Source of the DNA: Candidatus Bathyarchaeota archaeon
GTDB lineage: Archaea > Thermoproteota > Bathyarchaeia > RBG-16-48-13 > GCA-020355125
DNA: 5,605 nt
Assembly: GCA_030671165.1 (NCBI GenBank)
Contig: DAOVAG010000066.1
Coordinates: 1-5,605 of the forward strand
Reading direction: 5' to 3'
Shown: positions 1 to 5,446 of the stretch, in pieces
Position numbering within the stretch: position 1 is the stretch's first letter
Layout of the letters: every line of letters starts with the position of its first letter
Position numbers and translations under genes: made by a program
Notes under the pieces: model-generated
Database searches by the model: none
The model's input: only the letters and a program-made list of their open reading frames with translations
Told to the model about the DNA's origin: nothing

Positions 1-74
1 GAAAGAGTAATTATGAATGGTATAAACTCAATATTTATCAAATAAGTAATGTTAAAAACAGTTTTGACGTAGAG

Positions 75-94
75 AAAAACTCCCGTTTTTTTTT
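75..94 (+). terminator. possible oligo-T terminator of an upstream transcript
   Basis: A short stem (AAAAAC at 75-80, TCCC loop, GTTTTT at 85-90) runs into nine consecutive T residues (86-94). Archaeal RNA polymerase terminates at oligo-T tracts, so this could end transcription of a gene lying left of the window. The stem is mostly A-T and may be incidental; the T run is the stronger signal. No coding frame is evident in 1-142. Confidence 0.35.
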
Positions 95-218
95 ATAACA
101 CTTATCATATTCATGATTATTTTCTCAGTTTTTCTATATTAATTGTTAACTGAACTATCTCTGGAGAAGCTTATCCTTTATACAGTTAACCAGGTATATC
201 AATTTCTGTTTATCAATA

Positions 219-226
219 TTTATAAG
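219..226 (+). promoter_or_regulatory. TATA box (box A) for the DUF350-like/transglutaminase operon
   Basis: TTTATAAG closely matches the archaeal box A consensus. Its centre is about 25 bp before position 247, so the predicted transcript would start just ahead of the AAGGAG at 251-256 and the ATG at 269. This spacing supports the ATG at 269 over the upstream TTG at 143 as the start. The start site itself is inferred from the usual archaeal spacing. Confidence 0.5.
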
Positions 227-250
227 TTATCTAGAAGGTTAGACTCCTTT

Positions 251-256
251 AAGGAG
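251..256 (+). promoter_or_regulatory. Shine-Dalgarno AAGGAG deciding the start at 269
   Basis: AAGGAG lies 12 nt before the ATG at 269, slightly longer than ideal spacing. It is the only good purine-rich match upstream of any in-frame start of this gene; the TTG at 143 has none. It is preceded by a TATA box at the right distance. Confidence 0.5.
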
Positions 257-268
257 TTGTATTTAGTA

Positions 269-751
269 ATGGCCTTTTCAAGTCCCACTTTTATTAGTAT
301 GCTTCTTTGGCTTTTTAGAACATTTGTATCCAGCATAATCTGTTTTTTTATAGGCTTTCTAGGTTTAAAAATTCTTGATCTAATAACTTTAGATATTAAA
401 GAATTCAAGACTATCAAAGGTAAACCTATTCCAACCGCACTCTTTGTTGGTGGTTTCATCATATTTACTGCCCTCATAGTCCATGGTTCAGCTATAAGTC
501 CAATCTTTCTTGGACAATCTCCAATGCTGAGAGATTTTATCAACCTTCAACGCTTATTTTTAGTTATTCTAAGTATATTCATTAGTCTCTTCTTCGGATG
601 GCTCTTCTATTATGTATTCGCCAAGATCTCTCCATTTCAAATTGACCTAGATGACATAAACCAATCTCCTGAAGCTATCGGAATTTTTCTATTCTCTTAT
701 GAAATCTTCCTTGGTTTAATAATTCATGCAGTCTTAACTATGCCCTTCTGA
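269..751 (+). CDS. four-helix membrane protein, DUF350-like
   Basis: This is a 160-residue, strongly hydrophobic protein with about four membrane segments (roughly residues 18-40, 54-76, 95-118 and 135-157). It reads as two similar halves. Each is a helix, a short polar link (LDLITLDIKEF; FQIDLDDINQ), then a segment with a small-residue pattern (PIPTALFVGG; PEAIGIFLFSYEIFLG). This duplicated two-helix layout and the length resemble the DUF350 (YjfL/UPF0719-type) family of unknown function; the match is from memory of the pattern, not a search. The frame stays open upstream to a TTG at 143 (202 residues). I chose the ATG at 269 because a TATA box and AAGGAG sit in register with it and the first membrane helix then begins near the N-terminus. 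The stop is 10 bp before the next ATG, so the two genes are probably co-transcribed. No catalytic residues are recognisable, and its biochemical role is unknown. Confidence 0.65.
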   Translation: MAFSSPTFISMLLWLFRTFVSSIICFFIGFLGLKILDLITLDIKEFKTIKGKPIPTALFVGGFIIFTALIVHGSAISPIFLGQSPMLRDFINLQRLFLVILSIFISLFFGWLFYYVFAKISPFQIDLDDINQSPEAIGIFLFSYEIFLGLIIHAVLTMPF

Positions 752-761
752 AGGTCAAACC

Positions 762-1850
762 ATGAAAAAATCTTACCAAATCTTCCTCATATTTTTTGTC
801 TCATTAACAAGCTCTATGATGGTGAAGAGTTATGCTTATCCTAGTGGTGGAGATTATCCTCCTACCTTTAGTAAACGTGGAAGTTACTGGTATGATGAAT
901 GGAATATAAATAGGAACTTATACTCTGGCGAAGCTGGTTATTTACCTAATATGTTCTATGAAACTATCGATATTTATTCTGACCTTGCCTACAGTTGGGG
1001 GCTTGAATTTAAACAACGTCATTCTAACAGGGTTGAGCTAGCTCAAACCATTCTACGATTCGTCCAACAATGGACAATTTACGGATATGACGAGGAAAAT
1101 GTGTTTATGGATGGGAAAGCTCAAGTTGAATGGGCGTGGAATGGAGATGAAATGGCTCACATGGTTGAGAATGCTATTGATAATACTGGTGCTGTTATCG
1201 CAGATTGTGAAGATGTTGCTTTTTTCTCTGCAACATTGTATTATAGCGCTGGTTTTGATGTTGCCATCGTAGACGCTCCAAGTCACTGTGCTTTACTAAT
1301 CTGGTTTCCTGATTATCCAAACGCAAATACTTATTGGAGTATTCAGGATGGAAGAGGATACGGTTGGATTTGGGTGGAAGCTACAGGGAAGCAAAACGTG
1401 GTTGGTTGGACACCTCCATCCTTCGATGACGGTGACTTTACAGCTTATCCTATCACGAAGGAGAATGATACAGTTTTTATCTTTGAGGAGCTTTCCTATT
1501 ATCCTTTAGAGCCTTCTCCAATGGAAGCAGTTCAGGTTAATGCTAAAATTCAAGTTTTAACCTCACAGATAAACAATGTTTACATTATCTATTCAGTGAA
1601 TGGAGGTGAACAGCGAATTGTTACCATGACACCTATCGGTCTTTCGTTTTATGAGGGAAGCATTCCTGGACAAGAGGAGGAATCTGACGTTGATTTCTTC
1701 GTTCAAATTTTAGGTATTGATGATGAAGTGGTTAACTCGGGTAGTTTTGTCTATGTTGTGAAGGAAAGTATTTTCGGAGTTGAACCCATCCTATTTTACA
1801 TGGTGGGTGGAATTATCTTTATAGTTGTTTTATTGTTAATTTTTACATAG
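762..1850 (+). CDS. secreted, membrane-anchored transglutaminase-like (cysteine protease-fold) protein
   Basis: The 362-residue protein starts at an ATG with AAGGT seven nt upstream (751-755). A signal peptide is clear: MKKS, a hydrophobic stretch to about residue 21, and a likely signal peptidase I site after Ser-Tyr-Ala (residue 25). Residues about 85-215 look like a transglutaminase-like core. Cys149 lies in ADCEDVA at the start of a helix, His175 in APSHCALLIW on the following strand, and an acidic third member is probably Glu206 in WIWVEATGK, where many members have Asp. Residues about 245-335 form a strand-rich, Ig/fibronectin-like sandwich (VQVNAKIQV, YIIYSVNGG, EGSIPG, VDFFVQILGID). 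A single membrane helix (about 343-361) ends the chain with almost no cytoplasmic tail, so the catalytic domain should face outside. Archaeal members of this fold are generally thought to act as peptidases or amide-bond enzymes; the substrate is unknown. It sits 10 bp downstream of the DUF350-like gene in one operon. Confidence 0.8.
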   Translation: MKKSYQIFLIFFVSLTSSMMVKSYAYPSGGDYPPTFSKRGSYWYDEWNINRNLYSGEAGYLPNMFYETIDIYSDLAYSWGLEFKQRHSNRVELAQTILRFVQQWTIYGYDEENVFMDGKAQVEWAWNGDEMAHMVENAIDNTGAVIADCEDVAFFSATLYYSAGFDVAIVDAPSHCALLIWFPDYPNANTYWSIQDGRGYGWIWVEATGKQNVVGWTPPSFDDGDFTAYPITKENDTVFIFEELSYYPLEPSPMEAVQVNAKIQVLTSQINNVYIIYSVNGGEQRIVTMTPIGLSFYEGSIPGQEEESDVDFFVQILGIDDEVVNSGSFVYVVKESIFGVEPILFYMVGGIIFIVVLLLIFT

Positions 1851-2034
1851 ATCTTATTCTGCTTTCATATGTCAGACAATTGTGATAAGATACTTAAAAC
1901 TAAGCCAAGTAAGGATAATGATATTGTAAACGTTGATAATCTATAAGGGTTCTCTCTCATACTACTCTATGGAATGTTGATCATATTTTCTTCTCAGTCA
2001 AAAGACTAACTGTGTATTGAGAAAAAGAGTAGAA

Positions 2035-2090
2035 TTTGGGAAGAATAAGCTTCTAAAATACTGTGCTTAGTTATTGGTATTATTCCCAAA
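2035..2090. repeat. nested inverted repeat (possible RNA fold)
   Basis: TTTGGGAA at 2035-2042 is the exact reverse complement of TTCCCAAA at 2083-2090. Inside it, TAAGC at 2046-2050 pairs with GCTTA at 2065-2069 around a 14-nt loop. It could fold as two stacked stems in RNA, or be two unrelated short repeats in AT-rich DNA. It ends about 60 bp upstream of the TATA box at 2151. Confidence 0.3.
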
Positions 2091-2135
2091 CGTATTACTG
2101 CGTATTTTATTCAGTATTTTCCTAAATAAAAAACC

Positions 2136-2148
2136 TTGTAAAATACAA
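2136..2148. repeat. TTGTA-AAA-TACAA inverted repeat upstream of the TATA box
   Basis: A perfect 5-bp inverted repeat with a 3-bp spacer lies immediately upstream of the TATA box at 2151. It covers the place where the TFB-recognition (BRE) and activator contacts would fall. Its symmetry suggests a dimeric regulator site, but the arms are short and AT-rich, so chance is possible. Confidence 0.3.
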
Positions 2149-2150
2149 AG

Positions 2151-2158
2151 TTAAATAC
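2151..2158 (+). promoter_or_regulatory. TATA box of the zinc-protein/top6B/top6A operon
   Basis: TTAAATAC is a reasonable archaeal box A, preceded by purine-rich ACAAAG at 2145-2150 that could act as BRE. The usual spacing of about 25 bp puts the transcription start near 2178-2181. That is at the first possible TTG codon of the downstream gene and implies a leaderless or nearly leaderless message. No Shine-Dalgarno is seen before either TTG. Confidence 0.5.
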
Positions 2159-2168
2159 TTCGAAGTAT
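2155..2168. promoter_or_regulatory. perfect 14-bp palindrome, candidate operator
   Basis: ATACTTCGAAGTAT is its own reverse complement over all 14 bases. It overlaps the 3' half of the TATA box and ends about 10 bp before the predicted transcription start. A protein bound here would block TBP or RNA polymerase, as archaeal repressors commonly do. The first gene of the operon looks like a DNA-binding protein, so autoregulation is an attractive but untested idea. Confidence 0.45.
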
Positions 2169-2177
2169 ACCTTCTAT

Positions 2178-2555
2178 TTGATAATATTGGTTAGTGAGAA
2201 GAAAGGAACTTTCAAACTAGACGCAAAGGCAAATACGGGTATAATCTATGTGCCAGCTGATATTACAAAGGATAGTGGTTTTCCGTTAATACCGCGTAAT
2301 GTAAAAATCCGCATTGAAGATAAACATCTTATTATTGAACCATTACCTCACTTTGAATTAGTACATATTCATAGAGATCGAGCTACGCTTGTTGATAATA
2401 GGATGGGCTGTCAATGCGAACTCTTTTTTCGTGAAGATGAAACTATATACTGTGACCTCTGTAGAAAAAAAAGTTGCGATCATATCGACTATGCCCTAAC
2501 CACAGAAGAGGTCTACAAATATTTAAGGAAGCGCGGTTGGGGGAAAAAGAAATGA
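2178..2555 (+). CDS. small predicted AbrB-like plus SWIM-like zinc protein leading the topoisomerase VI operon
   Basis: The 125-residue protein opens with TTG at 2178 (TTG at 2187 would give 122 residues); no ATG start is available. Residues about 10-56 have the strand pattern of an AbrB/SpoVT swapped-hairpin domain: TFKLDAKANTGIIYVPADI, then VKIRIEDKHLIIEPL. The C-terminal half carries Cys78-x-Cys80, Cys92-x2-Cys95 and Cys100-x-His102. Cys78/80 with Cys100/His102 fits the SWIM zinc-finger rule CxC-xn-CxH (n = 19 here), followed by the hydrophobic helix expected after it (DHIDYALTTEEVYKYL). The CDLC pair may form a second site or replace part of the first. The basic tail (RKRGWGKKK) suits nucleic-acid binding. 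The stop overlaps the top6B start as ATGA, so translation is probably coupled. SWIM domains are known to bind DNA or proteins; a role as regulator or partner of topoisomerase VI is inference from position. Domain calls are by eye. Confidence 0.7.
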   Translation: MIILVSEKKGTFKLDAKANTGIIYVPADITKDSGFPLIPRNVKIRIEDKHLIIEPLPHFELVHIHRDRATLVDNRMGCQCELFFREDETIYCDLCRKKSCDHIDYALTTEEVYKYLRKRGWGKKK

Positions 2556-4123
2556 GTCCAAAGAACACCCGTAATAGGGACAAACTTTCCATAAATGATG
2601 AGTTCAGAGAAATAAGTCCGGCTGACTTCTTCTATCGTAATAGAGACCTGGCTGGCTTTAGTAATCCTACACGTTCTTTATATTCAGCGATTAGAGAACT
2701 CTTAGAAAATTCTTTAGACGCATGTGAATTATATAAAATTCTTCCAAATATTCACTTAAGACTCTCCTTAGAGGGAGACGCTGAAGATATCAAAGAATCA
2801 TATACTTATAGAATCAGAATAATGGATAACGGAAGCGGAATCCCCTCTGAGCACATCCCCTCTTCTTTTGGACAAATACTGTTTGGATCAAAATATCGCT
2901 TAAGACAAGTCCGTGGAACATTCGGTTTAGGGGGAAAAATGGCAATTCTTTATGGACAGATAACGACTAACACTCCCGCCACCATAATCTCAAGTGTGGG
3001 TGATGGAAAAAGTTACGAGTTCTCTATTAGAATAGACATCCTAAAGAATAAACCTGAAGTATTGAAGAAAAAAGTTCATAAAAACAAAAAAGAGTGGCAT
3101 GGTACTATTGTTGAATTTTTGTTAGACGGGAACTACGTTAGAGCTATGCCAAGAGTTCTAGAATATTTAAGACAGACAGCTCTGGTGAATCCTTATGCTG
3201 AAATCACATTTATAGATCCTTCAGGTCGCCTCTATAAGTTTGAAAGCGCTACATCTATTATGCCAGAACCTCCAAAAGAGACGCTTCCACATCCTTATGG
3301 CTGTGATGTTGAATTATTCAGAAGAATTATCAGTGTCTCAGAGTGTACCAATATGTTCACTTTTATGTCGACTCATTTTCACCGAGTTGGAAAGAAAACA
3401 GCTCAACGCTTTCTAACATACGCGAAAATTGATAAAAAGCTGAATCCTCAAAAATTAAACTCAAGCGAAATCGTTCATATAGTGCAAATGATGAAGAGTT
3501 ACAGCGATTTCTTACCTCCAGACGCATCATGCCTTTCCCCGTTGGGGAAAGATCTGCTTGGAAAAGGTATAATGAAAGAATTAAAACCAGAATTCATCTA
3601 TGTTGAGCAAAGAAGTCCTTCTGCTTATTCGGGTTTCCCATTTATCGTTGAAGTAGGTATTGCTTATGGTGGGGATATCCCCGTATCTTCAGGGATTACT
3701 CTGTATAGATTCGCTAATAAGATCCCTCTTCTATATGATGAAGCCAGTGATATCGCCAGAAAAGTCATAAACGAAAGCATAAACTGGAGATATTACAAAA
3801 TCGCCCCAAATTTACCAATCGCAATAATATCTCACATCTGTTCAACAAAAGTTCCCTATAAGACTGTGGGTAAAGAGTTCATAGCAGATCGTCCAGAGAT
3901 AGAACGAGAAATCAAAGCTGCTATTAAAACTGTTGCGCGACACATGCGAATTTTCCTTTCAAGAAAGAATAGAATAGAACATGAAAGAAAACGGATAGAT
4001 CTCTTTGGGAGATATTTACCCCAAATTGCTAAATTCTCAACAGAATTAGCTGGTAAGAAAAAAATACCGGATATTCAACCCTTATTGAGGAGTATAAGAC
4101 GATATGGCCAAAAAGAAGATTAA
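2552..4123 (+). CDS. top6B: DNA topoisomerase VI subunit B (GHKL ATPase)
   Basis: This is the ATP-binding subunit of the type IIB topoisomerase (A2B2), which relaxes and decatenates DNA by passing one duplex through another. It has 523 residues, close to the roughly 530 of the Sulfolobus protein. The Bergerat ATP fold is intact. The N box is IRELLENSLDA, with Glu49 as the likely general base and Asn53 for Mg. The G1 box is DNGSGIP (Asp92) and the G2 box is RGTFGLGGKMAILYGQ (residues 121-136). An H2TH-type domain follows at about 255-335, then the transducer domain. The transducer contains the loop STKVPYKTVGKE (431-442), which should carry the lysine that contacts ATP gamma-phosphate, and a charged helical region at about 445-490. 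The ATG at 2552 overlaps the preceding stop as ATGA. The frame is open further upstream without another Met until 2474, inside the previous gene, so 2552 is preferred. The C-terminus overlaps top6A by 20 bp. No key residue is missing. Confidence 0.96.
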   Translation: MSPKNTRNRDKLSINDEFREISPADFFYRNRDLAGFSNPTRSLYSAIRELLENSLDACELYKILPNIHLRLSLEGDAEDIKESYTYRIRIMDNGSGIPSEHIPSSFGQILFGSKYRLRQVRGTFGLGGKMAILYGQITTNTPATIISSVGDGKSYEFSIRIDILKNKPEVLKKKVHKNKKEWHGTIVEFLLDGNYVRAMPRVLEYLRQTALVNPYAEITFIDPSGRLYKFESATSIMPEPPKETLPHPYGCDVELFRRIISVSECTNMFTFMSTHFHRVGKKTAQRFLTYAKIDKKLNPQKLNSSEIVHIVQMMKSYSDFLPPDASCLSPLGKDLLGKGIMKELKPEFIYVEQRSPSAYSGFPFIVEVGIAYGGDIPVSSGITLYRFANKIPLLYDEASDIARKVINESINWRYYKIAPNLPIAIISHICSTKVPYKTVGKEFIADRPEIEREIKAAIKTVARHMRIFLSRKNRIEHERKRIDLFGRYLPQIAKFSTELAGKKKIPDIQPLLRSIRRYGQKED

Positions 4124-5225
4124 GCGTCAAACTAGTAAGAGAAAGAAGATTAGGCGTCAATCAATGAAAAAAAGGAAAAAGATGACGTTAAAGAAACTCA
4201 AAGATTTTGGTGGACATTTATATAAACAAATGATTACAGGCGAATTTCCTTGGATAGAAATGCCAAGTCGTTCGACCTCGAACATTCTATATGATGATAG
4301 ACTGAAACAGTATATACTTGGAAAGAGAAATGTAAAGAGGAGTTCACGGAACATCCGTCACGTCAGACCCGTCACTCAACTTGTATGGACCGCTTCCTTT
4401 GCACATAATCTCAATAAAAAAGGAAAAACGAGTACACTCCGAGATATCTTCTACTCTGCTCAAGCATTCGACGTTAATTTCAAGAATCAACAAGAATCAG
4501 ACAATATTATCACAGATTTAGAAACCGTTTTAGGATTTGCCCGTGAAGACTTTAATATTTTCCCTGAGGAGAGAAGCCAGATCTTTGGAGATTTGACAAT
4601 AGAATATACAGTTCCCGGTTATGAAGGTAATAGTCTTAATCTTACTACACACCCTGATGGGTTGGCTATAGGTCCCGCTTTAACTACTTCAGATTTCAAA
4701 TCAACGAAAGCTAATAAGGTCATCGTTATTGAAAAAGGTGCTATGTTTACTAGGTTAATTGAAGAGAAGGCATTTAAGAAGTTTAAAGCTCTACTTATTC
4801 ATACAGCTGGACAACCTCCAAGGTCAACAAGACGTATTATTAGGAGACTCAATAAAGAATTGGGGTTACCTGTTTATGTTTTCTGTGATGGTGATCCTTG
4901 GGGTATGGCAATAGCAATAACGATCATCTGTGGTAGTGCAAATGCAGCTCATTTAAAGGAGCTTGCAACACCTGAAGCAAAATGGATGGGACTATACAGT
5001 TCTGATATAGAAAAGTACAAACTTCCAAGTACTAAACTCAAGATTGTAGATATAAAAAGACTCCGTGATATGCGAAAAGATCCTAGATATATTGCAAAAC
5101 CTTGGACGACTCAGATCACGCATTTTCTTCAAAAGAAGAGGAAATGTGAGCTAGAAGCATTTTCGAGATATGGCCTTGATTATGTAGTTAAGAAGTATCT
5201 CCCAGAAAAACTGAAAAGACTTTAA
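4104..5225 (+). CDS. top6A: DNA topoisomerase VI subunit A (Spo11-like DNA cleavage subunit)
   Basis: This subunit cuts both DNA strands through a tyrosine and is the archaeal relative of Spo11. It has 373 residues. The winged-helix (5Y-CAP) domain carries the catalytic motif TLRDIFY with Tyr117 as nucleophile and Arg113 nearby. The first aromatic, Tyr in many relatives, is Phe116 here. The Toprim metal site is complete: Glu210 in VIEKGAMF, and Asp262 and Asp264 in CDGDPWG. The 52-residue Glu-to-Asp spacing matches what I recall for the Methanocaldococcus enzyme. PSRSTSNILYDD (54-65) and GQPPRSTRRIIRRL (236-249) are further family signatures. The ATG at 4104 lies inside the end of top6B (20-bp overlap), with GAGGAG at 4087-4092 upstream. 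The first 30 residues are extremely Lys/Arg-rich and come partly from a tandem 30-bp duplication. In-frame ATGs at 4164 and 4182 are alternative starts that would remove this tail. Confidence 0.96.
   Translation: MAKKKIKRQTSKRKKIRRQSMKKRKKMTLKKLKDFGGHLYKQMITGEFPWIEMPSRSTSNILYDDRLKQYILGKRNVKRSSRNIRHVRPVTQLVWTASFAHNLNKKGKTSTLRDIFYSAQAFDVNFKNQQESDNIITDLETVLGFAREDFNIFPEERSQIFGDLTIEYTVPGYEGNSLNLTTHPDGLAIGPALTTSDFKSTKANKVIVIEKGAMFTRLIEEKAFKKFKALLIHTAGQPPRSTRRIIRRLNKELGLPVYVFCDGDPWGMAIAITIICGSANAAHLKELATPEAKWMGLYSSDIEKYKLPSTKLKIVDIKRLRDMRKDPRYIAKPWTTQITHFLQKKRKCELEAFSRYGLDYVVKKYLPEKLKRL
4111..4170 (+). repeat. 30-bp tandem duplication across the top6B stop/top6A start
   Basis: The block 4112-4130 recurs at 4142-4160 with one difference (18 of 19 bases), in a 30-bp period. 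The remainder of each unit is diverged, and 4171 onward may be a decayed third copy. In the top6A frame it encodes the repeated basic peptides KKIKRQ and KKIRRQ. In the top6B frame both copies read Lys-Glu-Asp-stop (TAA at 4121, TAG at 4151), so the duplication also carries a second, unused top6B stop. Confidence 0.8.
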
Positions 5226-5236
5226 TCAACAAAAAA

Positions 5237-5245
5237 TATATATTA
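5237..5245 (+). promoter_or_regulatory. TATA box of tRNA-Asn
   Basis: TATATATTA lies only 11 bp after the top6A stop. Its centre is about 25 bp before 5266, a few bases upstream of the tRNA 5' end at 5272, which is the usual layout for archaeal tRNA genes. A weak TTTTT at 5252-5256 could serve as read-through terminator of the topoisomerase operon. Confidence 0.5.
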
Positions 5246-5302
5246 CAATCGTTTTTAACCTTAATACATGTGCCGGCGTAGCTTAGTTCGGTAGAGTAGC
5301 GG

Positions 5303-5333
5303 ACTTGTGAAGGTAAATCTTCACTAGGTTAAA
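5303..5333 (+). other. 31-nt intron at tRNA-Asn position 30/31
   Basis: A BHB splicing fold is visible. The central 4-bp helix is UAGC (5297-5300) with GUUA (5328-5331), including one G-U. The 3-nt bulges are GG|A (5301-5303) and AA|G (5332-5334). The inner stem runs C5304-G5327 to G5312-C5319 with a single U-U mismatch. Cleavage after the second base of each bulge gives a fully paired anticodon stem in which G5334 becomes position 31. The outer helix is only two pairs, so the motif is relaxed on that side. Confidence 0.85.
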
Positions 5334-5366
5334 GCTGTTAACTCGCAGGTCGACGGTTCGAGTCCG

Positions 5367-5399
5367 AGAGTGTTGAGGAAAAACCTCTCATTCGGCGAA
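5367..5399 (+). other. 33-nt intron in the T stem of tRNA-Asn (63/64)
   Basis: Removal restores the T stem CCG+TC opposite GACGG; no other cut does. Predicted bulges are CG|A (5365-5367) and AA|T (5398-5400). The central helix AGUC/GGCG has three pairs (one G-U) and one A-G mismatch. The inner stem is GAGUG/CAUUC (5368-5372 with 5389-5393), then GAGG/CCUC closing an AAAAA loop. The weak central and outer helices make this the least canonical of the four introns. Confidence 0.75.
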
Positions 5400-5437
5400 T
5401 CCGCCGGCGCTAAATATTTCCTAAGTCTCCGTTAGAG

Positions 5438-5446
5438 TTTAATATG
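5438..5446 (+). promoter_or_regulatory. possible TATA box of the CAU tRNA
   Basis: TTTAATATG lies about 25 bp before 5467, a few bases upstream of the tRNA 5' end at 5475. The spacing equals that of the tRNA-Asn promoter, so the two tRNAs may have separate promoters. Read-through from tRNA-Asn, 65 bp upstream, cannot be excluded. Confidence 0.4.

Larger units (their letters stand above)
1851..2177. other. 327-bp non-coding region between the two operons
   Basis: I see no coding frame with a convincing start on either strand. The left part, 1851-2030, is AT-rich with small inverted repeats only, for example AGTC-AAAA-GACT at 1996-2007 inside TTCTCA/TGAGAA at 1991-2023. The right part holds a nested inverted repeat (2035-2090) and the promoter elements of the topoisomerase operon (2136-2168). 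There is no strong oligo-T terminator after the stop at 1850, only T-rich sequence inside the end of the gene. No RNA gene was recognised. Confidence 0.6.
5272..5409 (+). tRNA. tRNA-Asn(GUU) with two non-canonical introns
   Basis: Exons 5272-5302, 5334-5366 and 5400-5409 join to a 74-nt tRNA. The acceptor stem GCCGGCG pairs perfectly with CGCCGGC (5402-5408), and the discriminator G5409 is as expected for Asn. The D arm is GCTT/GAGT with G18G19. The anticodon stem is GCGGG/CTCGC around the loop CTGTTAA (anticodon GTT at 5337-5339), the variable loop is AGGTC, and the T arm is GACGG-TTCGAGT-CCGTC. Neither intron is at the usual 37/38 site. Without removing both, the anticodon stem and T stem cannot form. 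CCA is not encoded. Reading straight through the first exon boundary gives a false UGU (Thr) loop, so simple tools may miscall or miss this gene. Confidence 0.9.

Noticed and set aside
143..268. N-terminal extension of the DUF350-like gene from a TTG at 143 (42 more residues)
   Set aside because: It has no ribosome site, it would place the TATA box at 219 inside the gene, and the AAGGAG at 251 fits the ATG at 269. It is not fully excluded.
220..543. open frame on the reverse strand (107 codons)
   Set aside because: It lies opposite a well-supported membrane protein, with no family pattern and no promoter or ribosome site of its own.
1053..1286. short reverse and alternate-frame openings inside the transglutaminase-like gene
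   Set aside because: They overlap the region holding the catalytic Cys and His of the real gene and show no recognisable protein features.
2474..2551. upstream start for top6B inside the zinc-protein gene
   Set aside because: The extra 26 residues are just the other frame of the SWIM-like region. The ATG at 2552 gives the normal family length and an ATGA junction.
4157..4354. reverse-strand frame opposite the start of top6A
   Set aside because: It is a by-product of the Lys/Arg-rich codons of top6A and shows no independent gene signals.
5304..5336. alternative intron placements at 31/32 to 33/34 of tRNA-Asn
   Set aside because: They give the same GUU loop but keep A31 opposite C39 and lack a 4-bp central helix at the cut sites.
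5299..5346. tRNA-Thr(UGU) reading of the first tRNA, with an intron at 37/38
   Set aside because: It leaves an A-C mismatch in the anticodon stem and no central BHB helix. The 30/31 intron gives a complete stem, a BHB and an Asn anticodon with G73.
5357..5399. alternative fold TTCG/CGAA plus CCGA/TCGG around the T-arm insertion
   Set aside because: It pairs well, but the bulges lie on the wrong side of the central helix for tRNA splicing and the implied cuts do not restore the T stem. It may be a competing conformation.
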